From Actinomadura rudentiformis (lineage in GTDB: Bacteria; Actinomycetota; Actinomycetes; Streptosporangiales; Streptosporangiaceae), in contig NZ_WBMT01000004.1 of assembly GCF_008923185.1 (NCBI RefSeq), positions 372,001 to 436,000 on the forward strand: a stretch of DNA of 64,000 nt, in the 5' to 3' direction. Both the position numbers and the translations under genes were made by a program. Position 1 is the first letter of the stretch; every line of letters begins with the position of its first letter. Positions 33,554-41,147 of this stretch are shown piece after piece. The notes under the pieces are model-generated. The model made no database searches and was not told the DNA's origin. It saw only the letters and a program-made list of their open reading frames with translations.

Positions 33554-34630
33554 ATGCCGATGACGCCTTTGGCTGTGGTCGATGCCGCTGCGGCGTTCGC
33601 CGTCGCCGGTACGGACGCGGACGCCTTCGCCGTTTTCGGCAGCGAAGCGGCGGTCGGTTCCGGCTGTACGGTGCTCATTGCCGACTCCGGTGACGACCTG
33701 AAGCTCAGCGGGGTTCGCAGCCGCGACACGTTCGCTTTGCTGGAGCCGATGCCCGGAATGGTCGCCACGCGACTCTGGGATGCCCATCCGCGGCCGATCC
33801 ACCTGTTCGGCCGGCTGCCCGAAGGCATGATCTATCTCGGCACCGGCCGCCTGTCACGCGGTGGCCCGAACCGCGAATCACCGCAAGAGATCCATGAGTG
33901 CCTCCTGCGGCTGGACTCGCCCCTGGACTTTCAGGTGCTCGACCGGGTCCGTCCACCGACCCCGCCGACCCACGTTCCAGGCGTTCAGTGGCTGGATCTG
34001 GTGCGCAGCGACCCCACCGCCGCACTGCGGCAGTTCGTCCAAGGCTGGCACCCTCGCACAGCCGATCACGAGCGAACTGCGGCCCCGCCCTCACTCGCGG
34101 TTCCGGCGGCCCTGGACGAGCTGTACCGGCTAGCCGAAGGCCGCCATCACCTGCTGGGAGTGCAAAACTCCATCCACCGCCCAGCCGACCTATCTCTGGA
34201 CGACCAGGGCCGGCTGCGGTTCGGCTACGAGAATCAAGGCGGCTTCTACTGGGCGCTCGACCCCGCCGAAGACGATCCCACCGTCTGGACCGTCGAGCCT
34301 CCCGACCATGCCTTCGCCGAACGCGAACCACTCAGCGGCTTCCTCCTGCAGTTCACGCTGTCCGAAGCCGTCATGAGCGCGCCCTACCAGGCCTGGAGCG
34401 GCCACATCCCCACCCCGATGGCCGAACCGCTCACCACCATCCTGGCGCGAGTGCCGCTCAAGACCTGGATGTGGTCCTGGTATTCGGCGTCCTTCTACGT
34501 CGCCCCTGGCCTGGTCGCAGAGATCACCGAGACCGAGGAGCAGAGCTGGATACGGATGGGCGCAACCCACCGCAGCGTCCTGCGGCCCTTGGCCGACCTG
34601 CACATTCAGTGGTCGACCTTCGACGGATGA
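33554..34630 (+). CDS. Hypothetical protein with SMI1/KNR4 (SUKH)-like C-terminal half
   Basis: 358 residues, no signal peptide. I do not recognise the N-terminal 170 residues. The C-terminal half has DELYRLAEGRHHLLG then LRFGYENQGGFYWALDPAEDDPTVWTVEPPDHAFAEREPLSGFLLQFTLSEAV, a pattern like SUKH-type proteins (ENQG...WAL...DDP.VW), many of which are immunity proteins to bacterial toxins. No toxin gene is adjacent, so the assignment is tentative. An in-frame ATG at 33560 is an alternative start. Confidence 0.65.
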   Translation: MPMTPLAVVDAAAAFAVAGTDADAFAVFGSEAAVGSGCTVLIADSGDDLKLSGVRSRDTFALLEPMPGMVATRLWDAHPRPIHLFGRLPEGMIYLGTGRLSRGGPNRESPQEIHECLLRLDSPLDFQVLDRVRPPTPPTHVPGVQWLDLVRSDPTAALRQFVQGWHPRTADHERTAAPPSLAVPAALDELYRLAEGRHHLLGVQNSIHRPADLSLDDQGRLRFGYENQGGFYWALDPAEDDPTVWTVEPPDHAFAEREPLSGFLLQFTLSEAVMSAPYQAWSGHIPTPMAEPLTTILARVPLKTWMWSWYSASFYVAPGLVAEITETEEQSWIRMGATHRSVLRPLADLHIQWSTFDG

Positions 34631-34788
34631 ACGACGCGGCGAACTGACAACGCGCTCGCTGTGTCGGCGGGATTGCTGTAAATGACAAATGGCCACGGCT
34701 TATTCGCTCAGTTGGACGCGTAGTACGGCGCTGGCGTCGTAGCGACACTTCGGCCGAATCCCCCACCCCGAGCGGAAGGAGCCGCGTC

Positions 34789-35523
34789 ATGCGGTCCGTC
34801 ACTCACAGATCCGGCCGGCGAATCCTGACGGGCGCCGCCGCCATGGCCTTGGCCGCCGGAGGCGTCGCCACCGTCACCGCAGTGCCCGCCGCCGCGGCCG
34901 AGTGCAAGGCGGTCAGCGTCATCTCCGCCCGCGGCACCTGGGAACCGCAGGAGGGAAGCTGGCTGCAGAAGCCGATGGGCGACCTGATCCTGCAGAAGTT
35001 CCCCGGTCAGGCCAAGTACACCGAGCTGACCTATCCGGCCCAGCCCTCGTTCAACACCAGCGCACCGGTGGGCGTCGGCAACCTGATCAGTACCCTCAAC
35101 TCCGAAACGCAGGCGTGCCCGAACCAGAAGTACATCCTGCTGGGCTACTCGCAGGGCGCGGGCGTGGTCGGTGACGCTCTGGCCGCTACCTCCGCCCGCA
35201 TCTGGGGCGCGGACAAGGGCACGGTCAGCTCCGCCGCCAGCAGCAGGATCGCCGCGATCGTGATGTTCGGTGACATCCGCTTCCGGGCGGGCGAGCCGTA
35301 CAACGTCGGCACCTTCGAACCCGGCAAGCAGTCGGGCAACCCCCCGCCCCGCCCCCTGGGCGCGCTCAGCACCTACAGCTCCCGCATCCAGAACTACTGC
35401 GTGCGCGACGACTTCGTCTGCCAGGGCAGCACCGGCAACTTCATCGCCCACCTCGCCTACTTCACCAATGGAATGCCGACCCAAGGCGTGAACTTCGCCG
35501 TGGCCAAGGTCCAGGGCGGCTAA
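34789..35523 (+). CDS. Secreted cutinase-family serine esterase
   Basis: 244 residues with GGAAGGAG upstream of the ATG. Signal peptide MRSVTHRSGRRILTGAAAMALAAGG, cleavage near AAAAE. Cutinase signature: nucleophile elbow GYSQGAGVVGDAL, Asp/His region in YCVRDDFVCQGSTGNFIAHLAY with the catalytic Asp and His, and four cysteines for two disulfides (AECKAV/QACPN, NYCVR/FVCQG). Hydrolyses cutin-like polyesters or short lipid esters outside the cell. Followed by a hairpin terminator. Confidence 0.93.
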   Translation: MRSVTHRSGRRILTGAAAMALAAGGVATVTAVPAAAAECKAVSVISARGTWEPQEGSWLQKPMGDLILQKFPGQAKYTELTYPAQPSFNTSAPVGVGNLISTLNSETQACPNQKYILLGYSQGAGVVGDALAATSARIWGADKGTVSSAASSRIAAIVMFGDIRFRAGEPYNVGTFEPGKQSGNPPPRPLGALSTYSSRIQNYCVRDDFVCQGSTGNFIAHLAYFTNGMPTQGVNFAVAKVQGG

Positions 35524-35528
35524 GGAAA

Positions 35529-35562
35529 TGTCGTGGGCGTCCTCCTGAGGACGCCCACGACA
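35529..35562. terminator. Terminator after the cutinase gene
   Basis: 15-bp perfect inverted repeat (TGTCGTGGGCGTCCT and complement) with a 4-base loop, beginning 5 bases after the stop codon; also faces the convergent gene ending at 35573. Confidence 0.8.
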
Positions 35563-35572
35563 CAAGCCCTCG

Positions 35573-35860
35573 CTAGACGCCTCCACCAGACAGCACCTCG
35601 ATCTCACCGGACGTGGTCAGCAGCAGCCGTGGGACACCTGCGTAAGCGGCGGGAGCTTCCATCGGACGAAGTCCCCGCGCTTCGGCTGTGATGACCAGCC
35701 GCTGGTGGTTCGTCCTGTCTCCACTGACCCGCGTCCAGGTGACGACACCGCGCCACTCCCCTGTCTTCTCGTGCTTGACCCAGGCGAGCAGATAACCATG
35801 CGCCTGAACGCCCGACAGCCAGACGAGCGGCGGGCAGTAGAGGTGTTCTTCGAACCGCAC
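35573..35860 (-). CDS. Small hypothetical protein in an SOS-box operon
   Basis: 95 residues (MRFEEHLYCPPLVWLSG start), a full-length paralogue of the protein at 6577-6873. No signal peptide or membrane helix; probably a small beta-rich protein. It follows the DUF6504-like gene by three bases, so both form one unit downstream of the LexA-type box at 36158-36173. DUF6504 proteins commonly accompany Y-family polymerase genes in actinobacteria, so a DNA-damage role is a reasonable inference; no activity is known to me. Confidence 0.8.
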   Translation of the reverse strand: MRFEEHLYCPPLVWLSGVQAHGYLLAWVKHEKTGEWRGVVTWTRVSGDRTNHQRLVITAEARGLRPMEAPAAYAGVPRLLLTTSGEIEVLSGGGV

Positions 35861-35863
35861 GGA

Positions 35864-36145
35864 TCAGTCGACCAGCCCGATGAGCCGCCAGGTCATGGAC
35901 GCCTCGTCCAATGCCAGCTCGGCTTGCCCAGAGCCCGCGGCGCTGGAAGCCTCAACCAGCCAGTGGCGGATCGGCTGGGATCCCCCGTCGGCCAGGGACA
36001 CCTCCTCGCGCCACCAGTCACGGGTGGTGACCCAGTAGTCCAGCACCGGCCCGGCCCTGTAGACCCGACGCCGCCACGTCCATCGGAGTGGCCTGCCGAT
36101 TCGATCGGTCTCGACACCCGTAATGCGCTCGTTGTAAACCCTCAC
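35864..36145 (-). CDS. DUF6504-like protein, SOS-box regulated
   Basis: About 93 residues from the GTG at 36145. The open frame extends to 36181, but that would place the SOS box inside the gene. The sequence VYNERI..VETDRIGRPLRWTWRRRVYRAGPVLDYWVTTRDWWREE, then HWLVEA and LALDEASMTWRLIGLVD, has the pattern of DUF6504, a small family usually found beside ImuB/DinB mutasome genes. No such polymerase is nearby, so this is a stand-alone unit with the gene at 35573. The leader is very short, consistent with a leaderless or near-leaderless transcript. Confidence 0.7.
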   Translation of the reverse strand: MRVYNERITGVETDRIGRPLRWTWRRRVYRAGPVLDYWVTTRDWWREEVSLADGGSQPIRHWLVEASSAAGSGQAELALDEASMTWRLIGLVD

Positions 36146-36157
36146 CGCCGCATCATG

Positions 36158-36173
36158 TCGAACATACGTTCGA
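36158..36173 (-). promoter_or_regulatory. Perfect LexA SOS box
   Basis: TCGAACATACGTTCGA matches the actinobacterial/mycobacterial LexA consensus TCGAAC-N4-GTTCGA in every fixed position. It lies 13 bases ahead of the GTG at 36145 and overlaps a possible -10 (TATGTT on the minus strand). Confidence 0.8.
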
Positions 36174-36208
36174 AGTGCCACTCTACTGCAGATTCGCCAC
36201 CATGTGAC

Positions 36209-36409
36209 TCACCCGGCGCCGCTCACTTGCAACGGCCGTGAGAGCAGGAATGGCAGCACTCGGGGCAGGACCTCGTCGGGGCGCCGGATGGCGCCACCGT
36301 GGTCGGCGTCCGCGATGGAGAAGAACTCAATGCCCTGAGCGTGGGCGAAGTCACGCATGGGGTCATGCCAGGGATCGGCCGTACCGGCGTACATCAGCGT
36401 CGGCACGCC
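36209..36409 (-). pseudogene. Alpha/beta-hydrolase, C-terminal remnant
   Basis: Only the last 65 or so residues of an alpha/beta-hydrolase remain: GVPTLMYAGTADPWHDPMRDFAHAQGIEFFSIADADHGGA, with the acid Asp (GTADP) and the catalytic His (ADHGG) region, then the closing helix. Upstream of about 36409 the frame continues but no longer resembles the family, because an opposed HxlR remnant begins there. Most likely a deletion scar. Confidence 0.75.
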
Positions 36410-36437
36410 AGAGGCAGCCAACCCGCCGCCCAGACAG

Positions 36438-36674
36438 CTCGAACGCGCCATCGCAGGCGTCAGCCGCCGGATGCTGACCCTCAACCTCCGCAGCCTCGAA
36501 CGCAACGGCCTGATCACCCGGACCGTTCACCCGACCGCGCCGCCGAGCGTGGAGTACGCCATCACCCCGCTGGCCGCGCAGATCCGCGATCCCCTGGAGG
36601 CCCTCGCGGACTGGGCCCGCCACGCCGCCCCGGACCTGCTCGCGGCCCGGCGCGCCTACGACGACCGCGGCTGA
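36438..36674 (+). pseudogene. HxlR-family regulator, 3' remnant
   Basis: LERAIAGVSRRMLTLNLRSLERNGLITRTVHPTAPPSVEYAITPLAAQIRDPLEALADWA is the recognition helix, wing and C-terminus of an HxlR regulator. The first 40 or so residues, including the effector Cys, are missing, and no start codon or ribosome site fits. It abuts the hydrolase remnant head to head, as expected if a deletion removed both 5' ends of a divergent regulator/hydrolase pair. Confidence 0.75.
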
Positions 36675-36739
36675 CAAACGACGAGAACACCGACGCCACC
36701 AGCCGACGAGTACCCCACCAGCGCGGACGGTTTCAGCCC

Positions 36740-37924
36740 TCAGGCCGGGGGCTTGGACTTGAGGCCGCTGCCGCACAGCGGCGCCACGGCGGCGGGAAGA
36801 CCGTCGGGTCGGGGCGTGGTGGTGACGAGGCCCGCTTGGATGGCGGCCCAGCACACCGCGGAAGTGGGTTCGACATAGAGGCCGGCGCGGGCCAGGGATG
36901 CGTGGGCGGCGCGCACTTGATCGTCGGTGACGGTGATGATGGTGCCGCCGGTGGCCCGCACGGCGGTGAGGATCTGCGGGCCGCGGGCGGGTCTGGCAAT
37001 GGCGATGCCCTCGGCCACGGTGGGTCTGGCGATGGCGATGCCCTCGTCTGTGGTGCCGTGCAAGGTGATGTCGGCCGGTGCCGGCTGGCCTTCGGCGAAG
37101 GCAGTGGCCAGCGGCGCGCAGGCGGCGGCCTGGACCGCGACGATGCGCGGAAGCCGGTCGATGAGCCCTTGGTCGAGCAGTTCGACGCAGCCGAGGTAGG
37201 CGCCGAGCACCAGAGTGCCGTTGCCGACAGGCAGCACGAGGGTTTCGGGCATCCTGCCGCCGAGCTGTTCCCACAGCTCAAGGGCATAGGTCTTGGTGCC
37301 GTGGAGGAAGAACGGGTGGTGGACGTGGCTGGCGTAGAAGACGCCCGGCTCGTCGGCGGCGAGGGCTGCGGCCCGGGCGGTGTCTTCGCGGGTCCCGGGG
37401 ATCTGGTGAACGGTGGCACCGTAGGCGCGTAGTTGCGCGACCTTGCCGGGTGAGGTGCCCTCGGGGACGTAGACGTCGCAGGCGATGCCGGCGCGGGCGG
37501 CATAGGCGGCGATGGCCGTTCCGGCGTTGCCGCTGCTGTCGGCCATGAGGCGGGTGACGCCGAGGCGGGCGGCGAGGGCGGCGAGCATGACTGCGCCGCG
37601 GTCCTTGAACGACCCGGTCGGCATGAGGTGGTCGACCTTGAGCTGCACGCCGGGCTGCCCAGGGGCGGTGACCAGAGGCGTCACGCCCTCGCCCATGGTG
37701 ATGTCGTCTGGTTCGCCGATCGGCAGGGCTTCGGCGTAGCGCCACAGGCTGGGCCGGCGGGCGGCCAGGTCAGCGGTCTTCGGCATGACCGGGGTGAACC
37801 CGACCAGGTCGAGCACGCCGCCGCAGCTCGCGCACCGCCACGCCAAGTCATCCAGCAGGTGGGTGTGGCCGCACGCGGAGCACCGTAGCGCCATGGTGTC
37901 CAGTGTCCCGGTGGTGTGACTCAT
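36740..37924 (-). CDS. Threonine synthase-like PLP enzyme (fold type II)
   Basis: 394 residues. N-terminal zinc ribbon CSACGHTHLLDDLAWRCASCGG, then the PLP lysine in PTGSFKDRGAVM, ADSSGNAGTAIAAYAARAG, and the phosphate-binding Gly loop region PVGNGTLVLG. Overall closest to threonine synthase, but it lies in an amino-acid catabolic operon, so a beta-elimination (dehydratase or ammonia-lyase) role on a hydroxy- or diamino acid is more likely. It overlaps the preceding gene by ATGA. An 11-residue duplication (EGIAIARP twice, 33-bp period at 36989-37054) sits in a loop. Confidence 0.85.
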   Translation of the reverse strand: MSHTTGTLDTMALRCSACGHTHLLDDLAWRCASCGGVLDLVGFTPVMPKTADLAARRPSLWRYAEALPIGEPDDITMGEGVTPLVTAPGQPGVQLKVDHLMPTGSFKDRGAVMLAALAARLGVTRLMADSSGNAGTAIAAYAARAGIACDVYVPEGTSPGKVAQLRAYGATVHQIPGTREDTARAAALAADEPGVFYASHVHHPFFLHGTKTYALELWEQLGGRMPETLVLPVGNGTLVLGAYLGCVELLDQGLIDRLPRIVAVQAAACAPLATAFAEGQPAPADITLHGTTDEGIAIARPTVAEGIAIARPARGPQILTAVRATGGTIITVTDDQVRAAHASLARAGLYVEPTSAVCWAAIQAGLVTTTPRPDGLPAAVAPLCGSGLKSKPPA

Positions 37925-38883
37925 GGGGTCTCTTCCGTACCGGCTGTGGCGTGGAGAAGGGCATCGGCGACGAAGAGGTCTTGCAGGGCGATGCCGGAGC
38001 TGTCGAACACGGTGATCTCCTGCTCGCTGCGACGTCCCTCGGCTTGCCCGGTCAGAACGTCGCCAATGGCGACCACCTGGAGGGTGCCGTCGTGGACGAG
38101 GTCGGCGACATGCTGCAGCTCCCCGATGCGCACGGACTGAGCCGGCAGATCGCAGAACAGCCGCGCCGTCCTGAGCAGGTCGCGGGGTAGTTCCTGCTTA
38201 CCGTGGGCATCGGAGCCCATGCTGGCGATGTGGGTGCCGGGGCGCACCCACGCGGCGTCGAACAGCGGCGCGGTGGCGGTGGTCGCGGTGACGACGATGT
38301 CCGCGGCACGGCATGCCTGCTCGGCGTCGGTGAGCTGGCCGGCGAGGCCTCGCTCGGCCAGCTTGTCCAGGAAGTGTTCGCCGCGCTGCCGGCTGCGGGC
38401 GACGACATGGATGGTCGTGATGGGCCGCACCCGGGAGAGCGCGGTGCATTCGTAGAGGGCCTGGTGCCCGGCGCCGAAGATGGTCAGCGTGGCGGCGTCG
38501 GTACGCGCCAGGACGCTGGCGGCGACTGCGTCGGCGGCTGCGGTGCGGTAGGCGTTGACGACACCGGCCTCGACGACCGCGCCGATGCGGCCGTGGTCCT
38601 GGTCGAACAGCAGGACCAGGGAGTTGTGCCGGGCGAGACCCTTGTCGGCGTTGCCCGGCCAATAGCTGCCGATCTTGACCCCGGCGAGCTGTGCCGAGGT
38701 GGCGGACTTCACCGTGAACCGGTTTTCCCGCTGCGATCCGTGGCCGAGGACGGCCGGGAACACGTCGGCCTGCGGACCAGCGGCGGCGATCAAGGCGTCG
38801 CGCACGGCCGTGAAGGCGAGTTCCTCGGTGACCAGGGCAGCCGATCGTTCCTCGGGCAGAAACTGCATGACGGTGGTCACCAT
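37921..38883 (-). CDS. Ornithine cyclodeaminase/mu-crystallin family protein
   Basis: About 320 residues from the ATG at 38883 (GTG 38880 and ATG 38868 are alternatives; the gene overlaps the preceding one by a few bases). NAD-binding motif TLTIFGAGHQALYECTALSRVRPI, substrate region GSYWPGNADKGLARHNSLVLLFD and GVVNAYRTAAADAVAA are those of the OCD/mu-crystallin family, which includes ornithine cyclodeaminase, ketimine reductases, iminosuccinate reductase and N-alkyl amino-acid dehydrogenases. In this operon an imine reductase is a good guess. Overlaps both neighbours, so it belongs to a tightly coupled operon. Confidence 0.88.
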   Translation of the reverse strand: MVTTVMQFLPEERSAALVTEELAFTAVRDALIAAAGPQADVFPAVLGHGSQRENRFTVKSATSAQLAGVKIGSYWPGNADKGLARHNSLVLLFDQDHGRIGAVVEAGVVNAYRTAAADAVAASVLARTDAATLTIFGAGHQALYECTALSRVRPITTIHVVARSRQRGEHFLDKLAERGLAGQLTDAEQACRAADIVVTATTATAPLFDAAWVRPGTHIASMGSDAHGKQELPRDLLRTARLFCDLPAQSVRIGELQHVADLVHDGTLQVVAIGDVLTGQAEGRRSEQEITVFDSSGIALQDLFVADALLHATAGTEETP

Positions 38884-40028
38884 CCTCTGATGCGCGGCCA
38901 CACGGCCGTGACGGTGCGGGAACCGGGTTCGGTCACGTGGTAGCGGTCGTATTGGGCCGCGGTGGCGCAGGCGTGGTTGGGCAGGATCCGCACGCGGGTA
39001 CCGACCGGCAGGTCGGGCAGGGCGGCGGTGCTACCTGGGCGGATCGCCAGGACGCCATGCTCCTGGCTCGCGTCGACCATCAGCAGGTCCTCGTAGAGAT
39101 CGCCGTCGAGGTCGGCGACGAGGCCGTAGCCCTGGTCCACTCGCTGGCGTGCGGTACCGCGGTCGCGGGAGGTCGCCATCCAGCCTCCGTCGGTGAGGAT
39201 CCACCCCTTGTCCGGGCGGTGACCGATCACCGTCGTGACCACCGTCATCGCCAGGTCGGCAGTGGAGCACACACCGATGCCGGCCATCACGAGGTCGAAG
39301 AAGACGAAGTTGCCCGCCCGCACCTCGGTGACACCGGTGAGGTCCGTGGCGAAGTGAGCCGTCGGCGTCGACCCGACGCTGACCACGGGCGCATCATGAC
39401 CGGCCGCCCGCAACGCCTCGGCGGCCTGCACCGCACAGCGCCGCTCGTTCTCAGCGGCAGCGCGCAGCTCTTCGACACCGTCGGCGTGGTAAGACTCGCC
39501 GGCATGCACGAGCACGCCCCGCACAATGGCGCCTCCGTCAACGAGTGTCCGCGCGATGTCGAGCAGGACCGGGTCGTCGGGTCGCACCCCGCCGCGGTGG
39601 CCGTCGCAGTCAACTTCGATCAGAGCGGGAATGCCCGTGCCTTCGGCGGCGAGCGCGGCGGCCTGCTCCACGCTGTCCAGCAACACCGCCAGGTCCACGC
39701 CTCGCTGCCGTAGCGCGGTCACCCGGCGCAGCTTCTGCGGCACGATCCCGACTGCGTAAACGATGTCGCGGTAGCCGACGTCAGCGAACGCCTCAGCCTC
39801 AGCCAGCGTCGAGACCGTGATCGGCCCCGGCCCCCCGTCATACAGCAGCGCAGCCACATCTACGGATTTGGCCGTTTTGACATGCGCCCGCAGCGTGACC
39901 CCCAACCCGTCCAAATGCGCGCGCAACCGACCGATGTTCGCCGTCACCGTTGCTGGATCTATCGCCAGAAACGGGGTGTACGGATCGTCCAGCGTCCCCT
40001 GCCCCTGCGGCCATCCCCACTCGTTCAT
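38877..40028 (-). CDS. DSD1-type D-amino-acid lyase (D-serine dehydratase / hydroxyaspartate enzyme)
   Basis: 383 residues from the ATG at 40028, with GAGGGAA upstream just after the regulator stop. N-terminal alanine-racemase-like barrel with the PLP lysine in LRAHVKTAKSVDVA; C-terminal beta domain ending LPNHACATAAQYD, the His-x-Cys zinc site that defines the eukaryotic-type D-serine dehydratase (DSD1) and D-threo-3-hydroxyaspartate dehydratase group. These enzymes eliminate water or cleave beta-hydroxy D-amino acids. Second gene of the YheO-regulated operon. Confidence 0.88.
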   Translation of the reverse strand: MNEWGWPQGQGTLDDPYTPFLAIDPATVTANIGRLRAHLDGLGVTLRAHVKTAKSVDVAALLYDGGPGPITVSTLAEAEAFADVGYRDIVYAVGIVPQKLRRVTALRQRGVDLAVLLDSVEQAAALAAEGTGIPALIEVDCDGHRGGVRPDDPVLLDIARTLVDGGAIVRGVLVHAGESYHADGVEELRAAAENERRCAVQAAEALRAAGHDAPVVSVGSTPTAHFATDLTGVTEVRAGNFVFFDLVMAGIGVCSTADLAMTVVTTVIGHRPDKGWILTDGGWMATSRDRGTARQRVDQGYGLVADLDGDLYEDLLMVDASQEHGVLAIRPGSTAALPDLPVGTRVRILPNHACATAAQYDRYHVTEPGSRTVTAVWPRIRGW

Positions 40029-40039
40029 CAGTTCCCTCA

Positions 40040-41032
40040 CTACTCGCCGACCCCACCCGCCGAGCCGCCCCCGCTCACCGTGCCGCCACCGCTGGCCGCA
40101 TCGGCACCGCTCGCCTTGTGGCCGCCGCTGACCGTGTCGGCACCGCTGACCGTGTCGCCATCGCTCACCGTGTCGCCATCGCTCACCGTGTCGCCACCGC
40201 TCACCGTGTCGCCACCGCTCACCGCGCCGCCACCGCTCGCCTTGTCGGCTCCGCTGACCGTGTCGGCACCGCTCACCGTGTCGGCGCCGCTCACCGTGTC
40301 GGCGCCGTTCGCCGTGTCTGCGCCGATCGACTCGTTGGCGCCGATCGTCGTGACGGGGCTGCGTGCGGTGTCGGGGCGCTCCTGGGGTGGCGATGGCCTC
40401 TTGCGGCATTCGGCCAGATCGGCGTACACGGCCGAGCGGGACACACCGAGTCGTTCGGCGATCCGGGGCACCGCGTTGCGGACAGTGAAGACACCACGCC
40501 GATCCAAGACCTGAAGCAGCGCCAGCCGCTCCCCTCGGCTCAAAGCGCCCACCGGCTTGCCACGAGACACCTCTTCGGCCCGGATCAGCGCGTCCACGAC
40601 GTCATCGAAGTCGTCACTGAACGTGGTGGCCGGTATCTGTACGGGCAATGTCCCGGCCAGTGCCGTCAACAAGTCGCTCGCCTGCCGCAAAACCGAGACG
40701 TCGACATTGACGCACAGGGCACCGAACACCTGGCCCGCGCCATCGCGCAGCGGCATGGTGGAGGACTTGATGATCCGCCCATCCGGGGTACGCGTCATGT
40801 AGTTGATGTCGTTCTGCGCCGCATCACCCTGGGCGAGCACGGCCAAGCCGATCTCGCTCAGCGCACTGCCGACCTTGCGGCCGGTCACCGCGCCGGACAC
40901 CGCCACGACCGACTGCTCACCCCGCCGGTAGTCGTGCAGCACGACCTCACACGTCGGTCCGAACGTCCCCGCCAGGCCGTCGATGACCGGCATCAACGCC
41001 GACAAGATCACGTCCGCACTGTCGTCGGCCAC
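40040..41032 (-). CDS. YheO/DauR-like PAS-HTH regulator with hexapeptide-repeat tail
   Basis: 330 residues from the GTG at 41032 (AAAGGGA eight bases upstream). N-terminal YheO-like PAS domain (DVILSALMPVIDGLAGTFGPTCEVVLHD, then NYMTRTPDGRIIKSSTMPLRD), then a helix-turn-helix (RGVFTVRNAVPRIAERLGVSRSAVYADLAECRK) at about residues 175-210. This is the architecture of DauR-type regulators of D-arginine and other amino-acid catabolism. Unusual: after about residue 230 the protein ends in roughly 100 residues of G-A/G-D-T-V-S hexapeptides. First gene of the operon and preceded by a clean palindrome, so probably autoregulated. Confidence 0.88.
   Translation of the reverse strand: MADDSADVILSALMPVIDGLAGTFGPTCEVVLHDYRRGEQSVVAVSGAVTGRKVGSALSEIGLAVLAQGDAAQNDINYMTRTPDGRIIKSSTMPLRDGAGQVFGALCVNVDVSVLRQASDLLTALAGTLPVQIPATTFSDDFDDVVDALIRAEEVSRGKPVGALSRGERLALLQVLDRRGVFTVRNAVPRIAERLGVSRSAVYADLAECRKRPSPPQERPDTARSPVTTIGANESIGADTANGADTVSGADTVSGADTVSGADKASGGGAVSGGDTVSGGDTVSDGDTVSDGDTVSGADTVSGGHKASGADAASGGGTVSGGGSAGGVGE
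40047..40341. repeat. 18-bp tandem repeat encoding the regulator's C-terminal tail
   Basis: Around 16 units of 18 bp (for example ACCGTGTCGGCGCCGCTC on the plus strand), some near-identical, encoding G-A-D-T-V-S, G-G-D-T-V-S and D-G-D-T-V-S on the minus strand. No spacers, so not CRISPR. Expected to be prone to length change. Confidence 0.9.
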
Positions 41033-41083
41033 CGCACGGTCCCTTTCGTCCGTCTCCTACCAGGGACCCTATCAGTAGTTTTA

Positions 41084-41098
41084 GTCCAGAGTCTGGAC
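41084..41098. promoter_or_regulatory. Operator candidate of the YheO-like regulator
   Basis: GTCCAGA-G-TCTGGAC, a perfect 7+1+7 palindrome, 52-66 bases upstream of the regulator GTG and just ahead of a TACTGATAGGG-like -10 on the minus strand. Position suits autoregulation of the whole operon. Confidence 0.65.
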
Positions 41099-41147
41099 GA
41101 AAGATCCAACCCACACCGACGGTTTCCGGAGCGTGCACAACTCCGGC

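Noticed and set aside
40040..40341. Possible CRISPR-like array in the 18-bp repeats
   Set aside because: Units are contiguous with no spacers, all multiples of three, and lie inside a well-supported gene.
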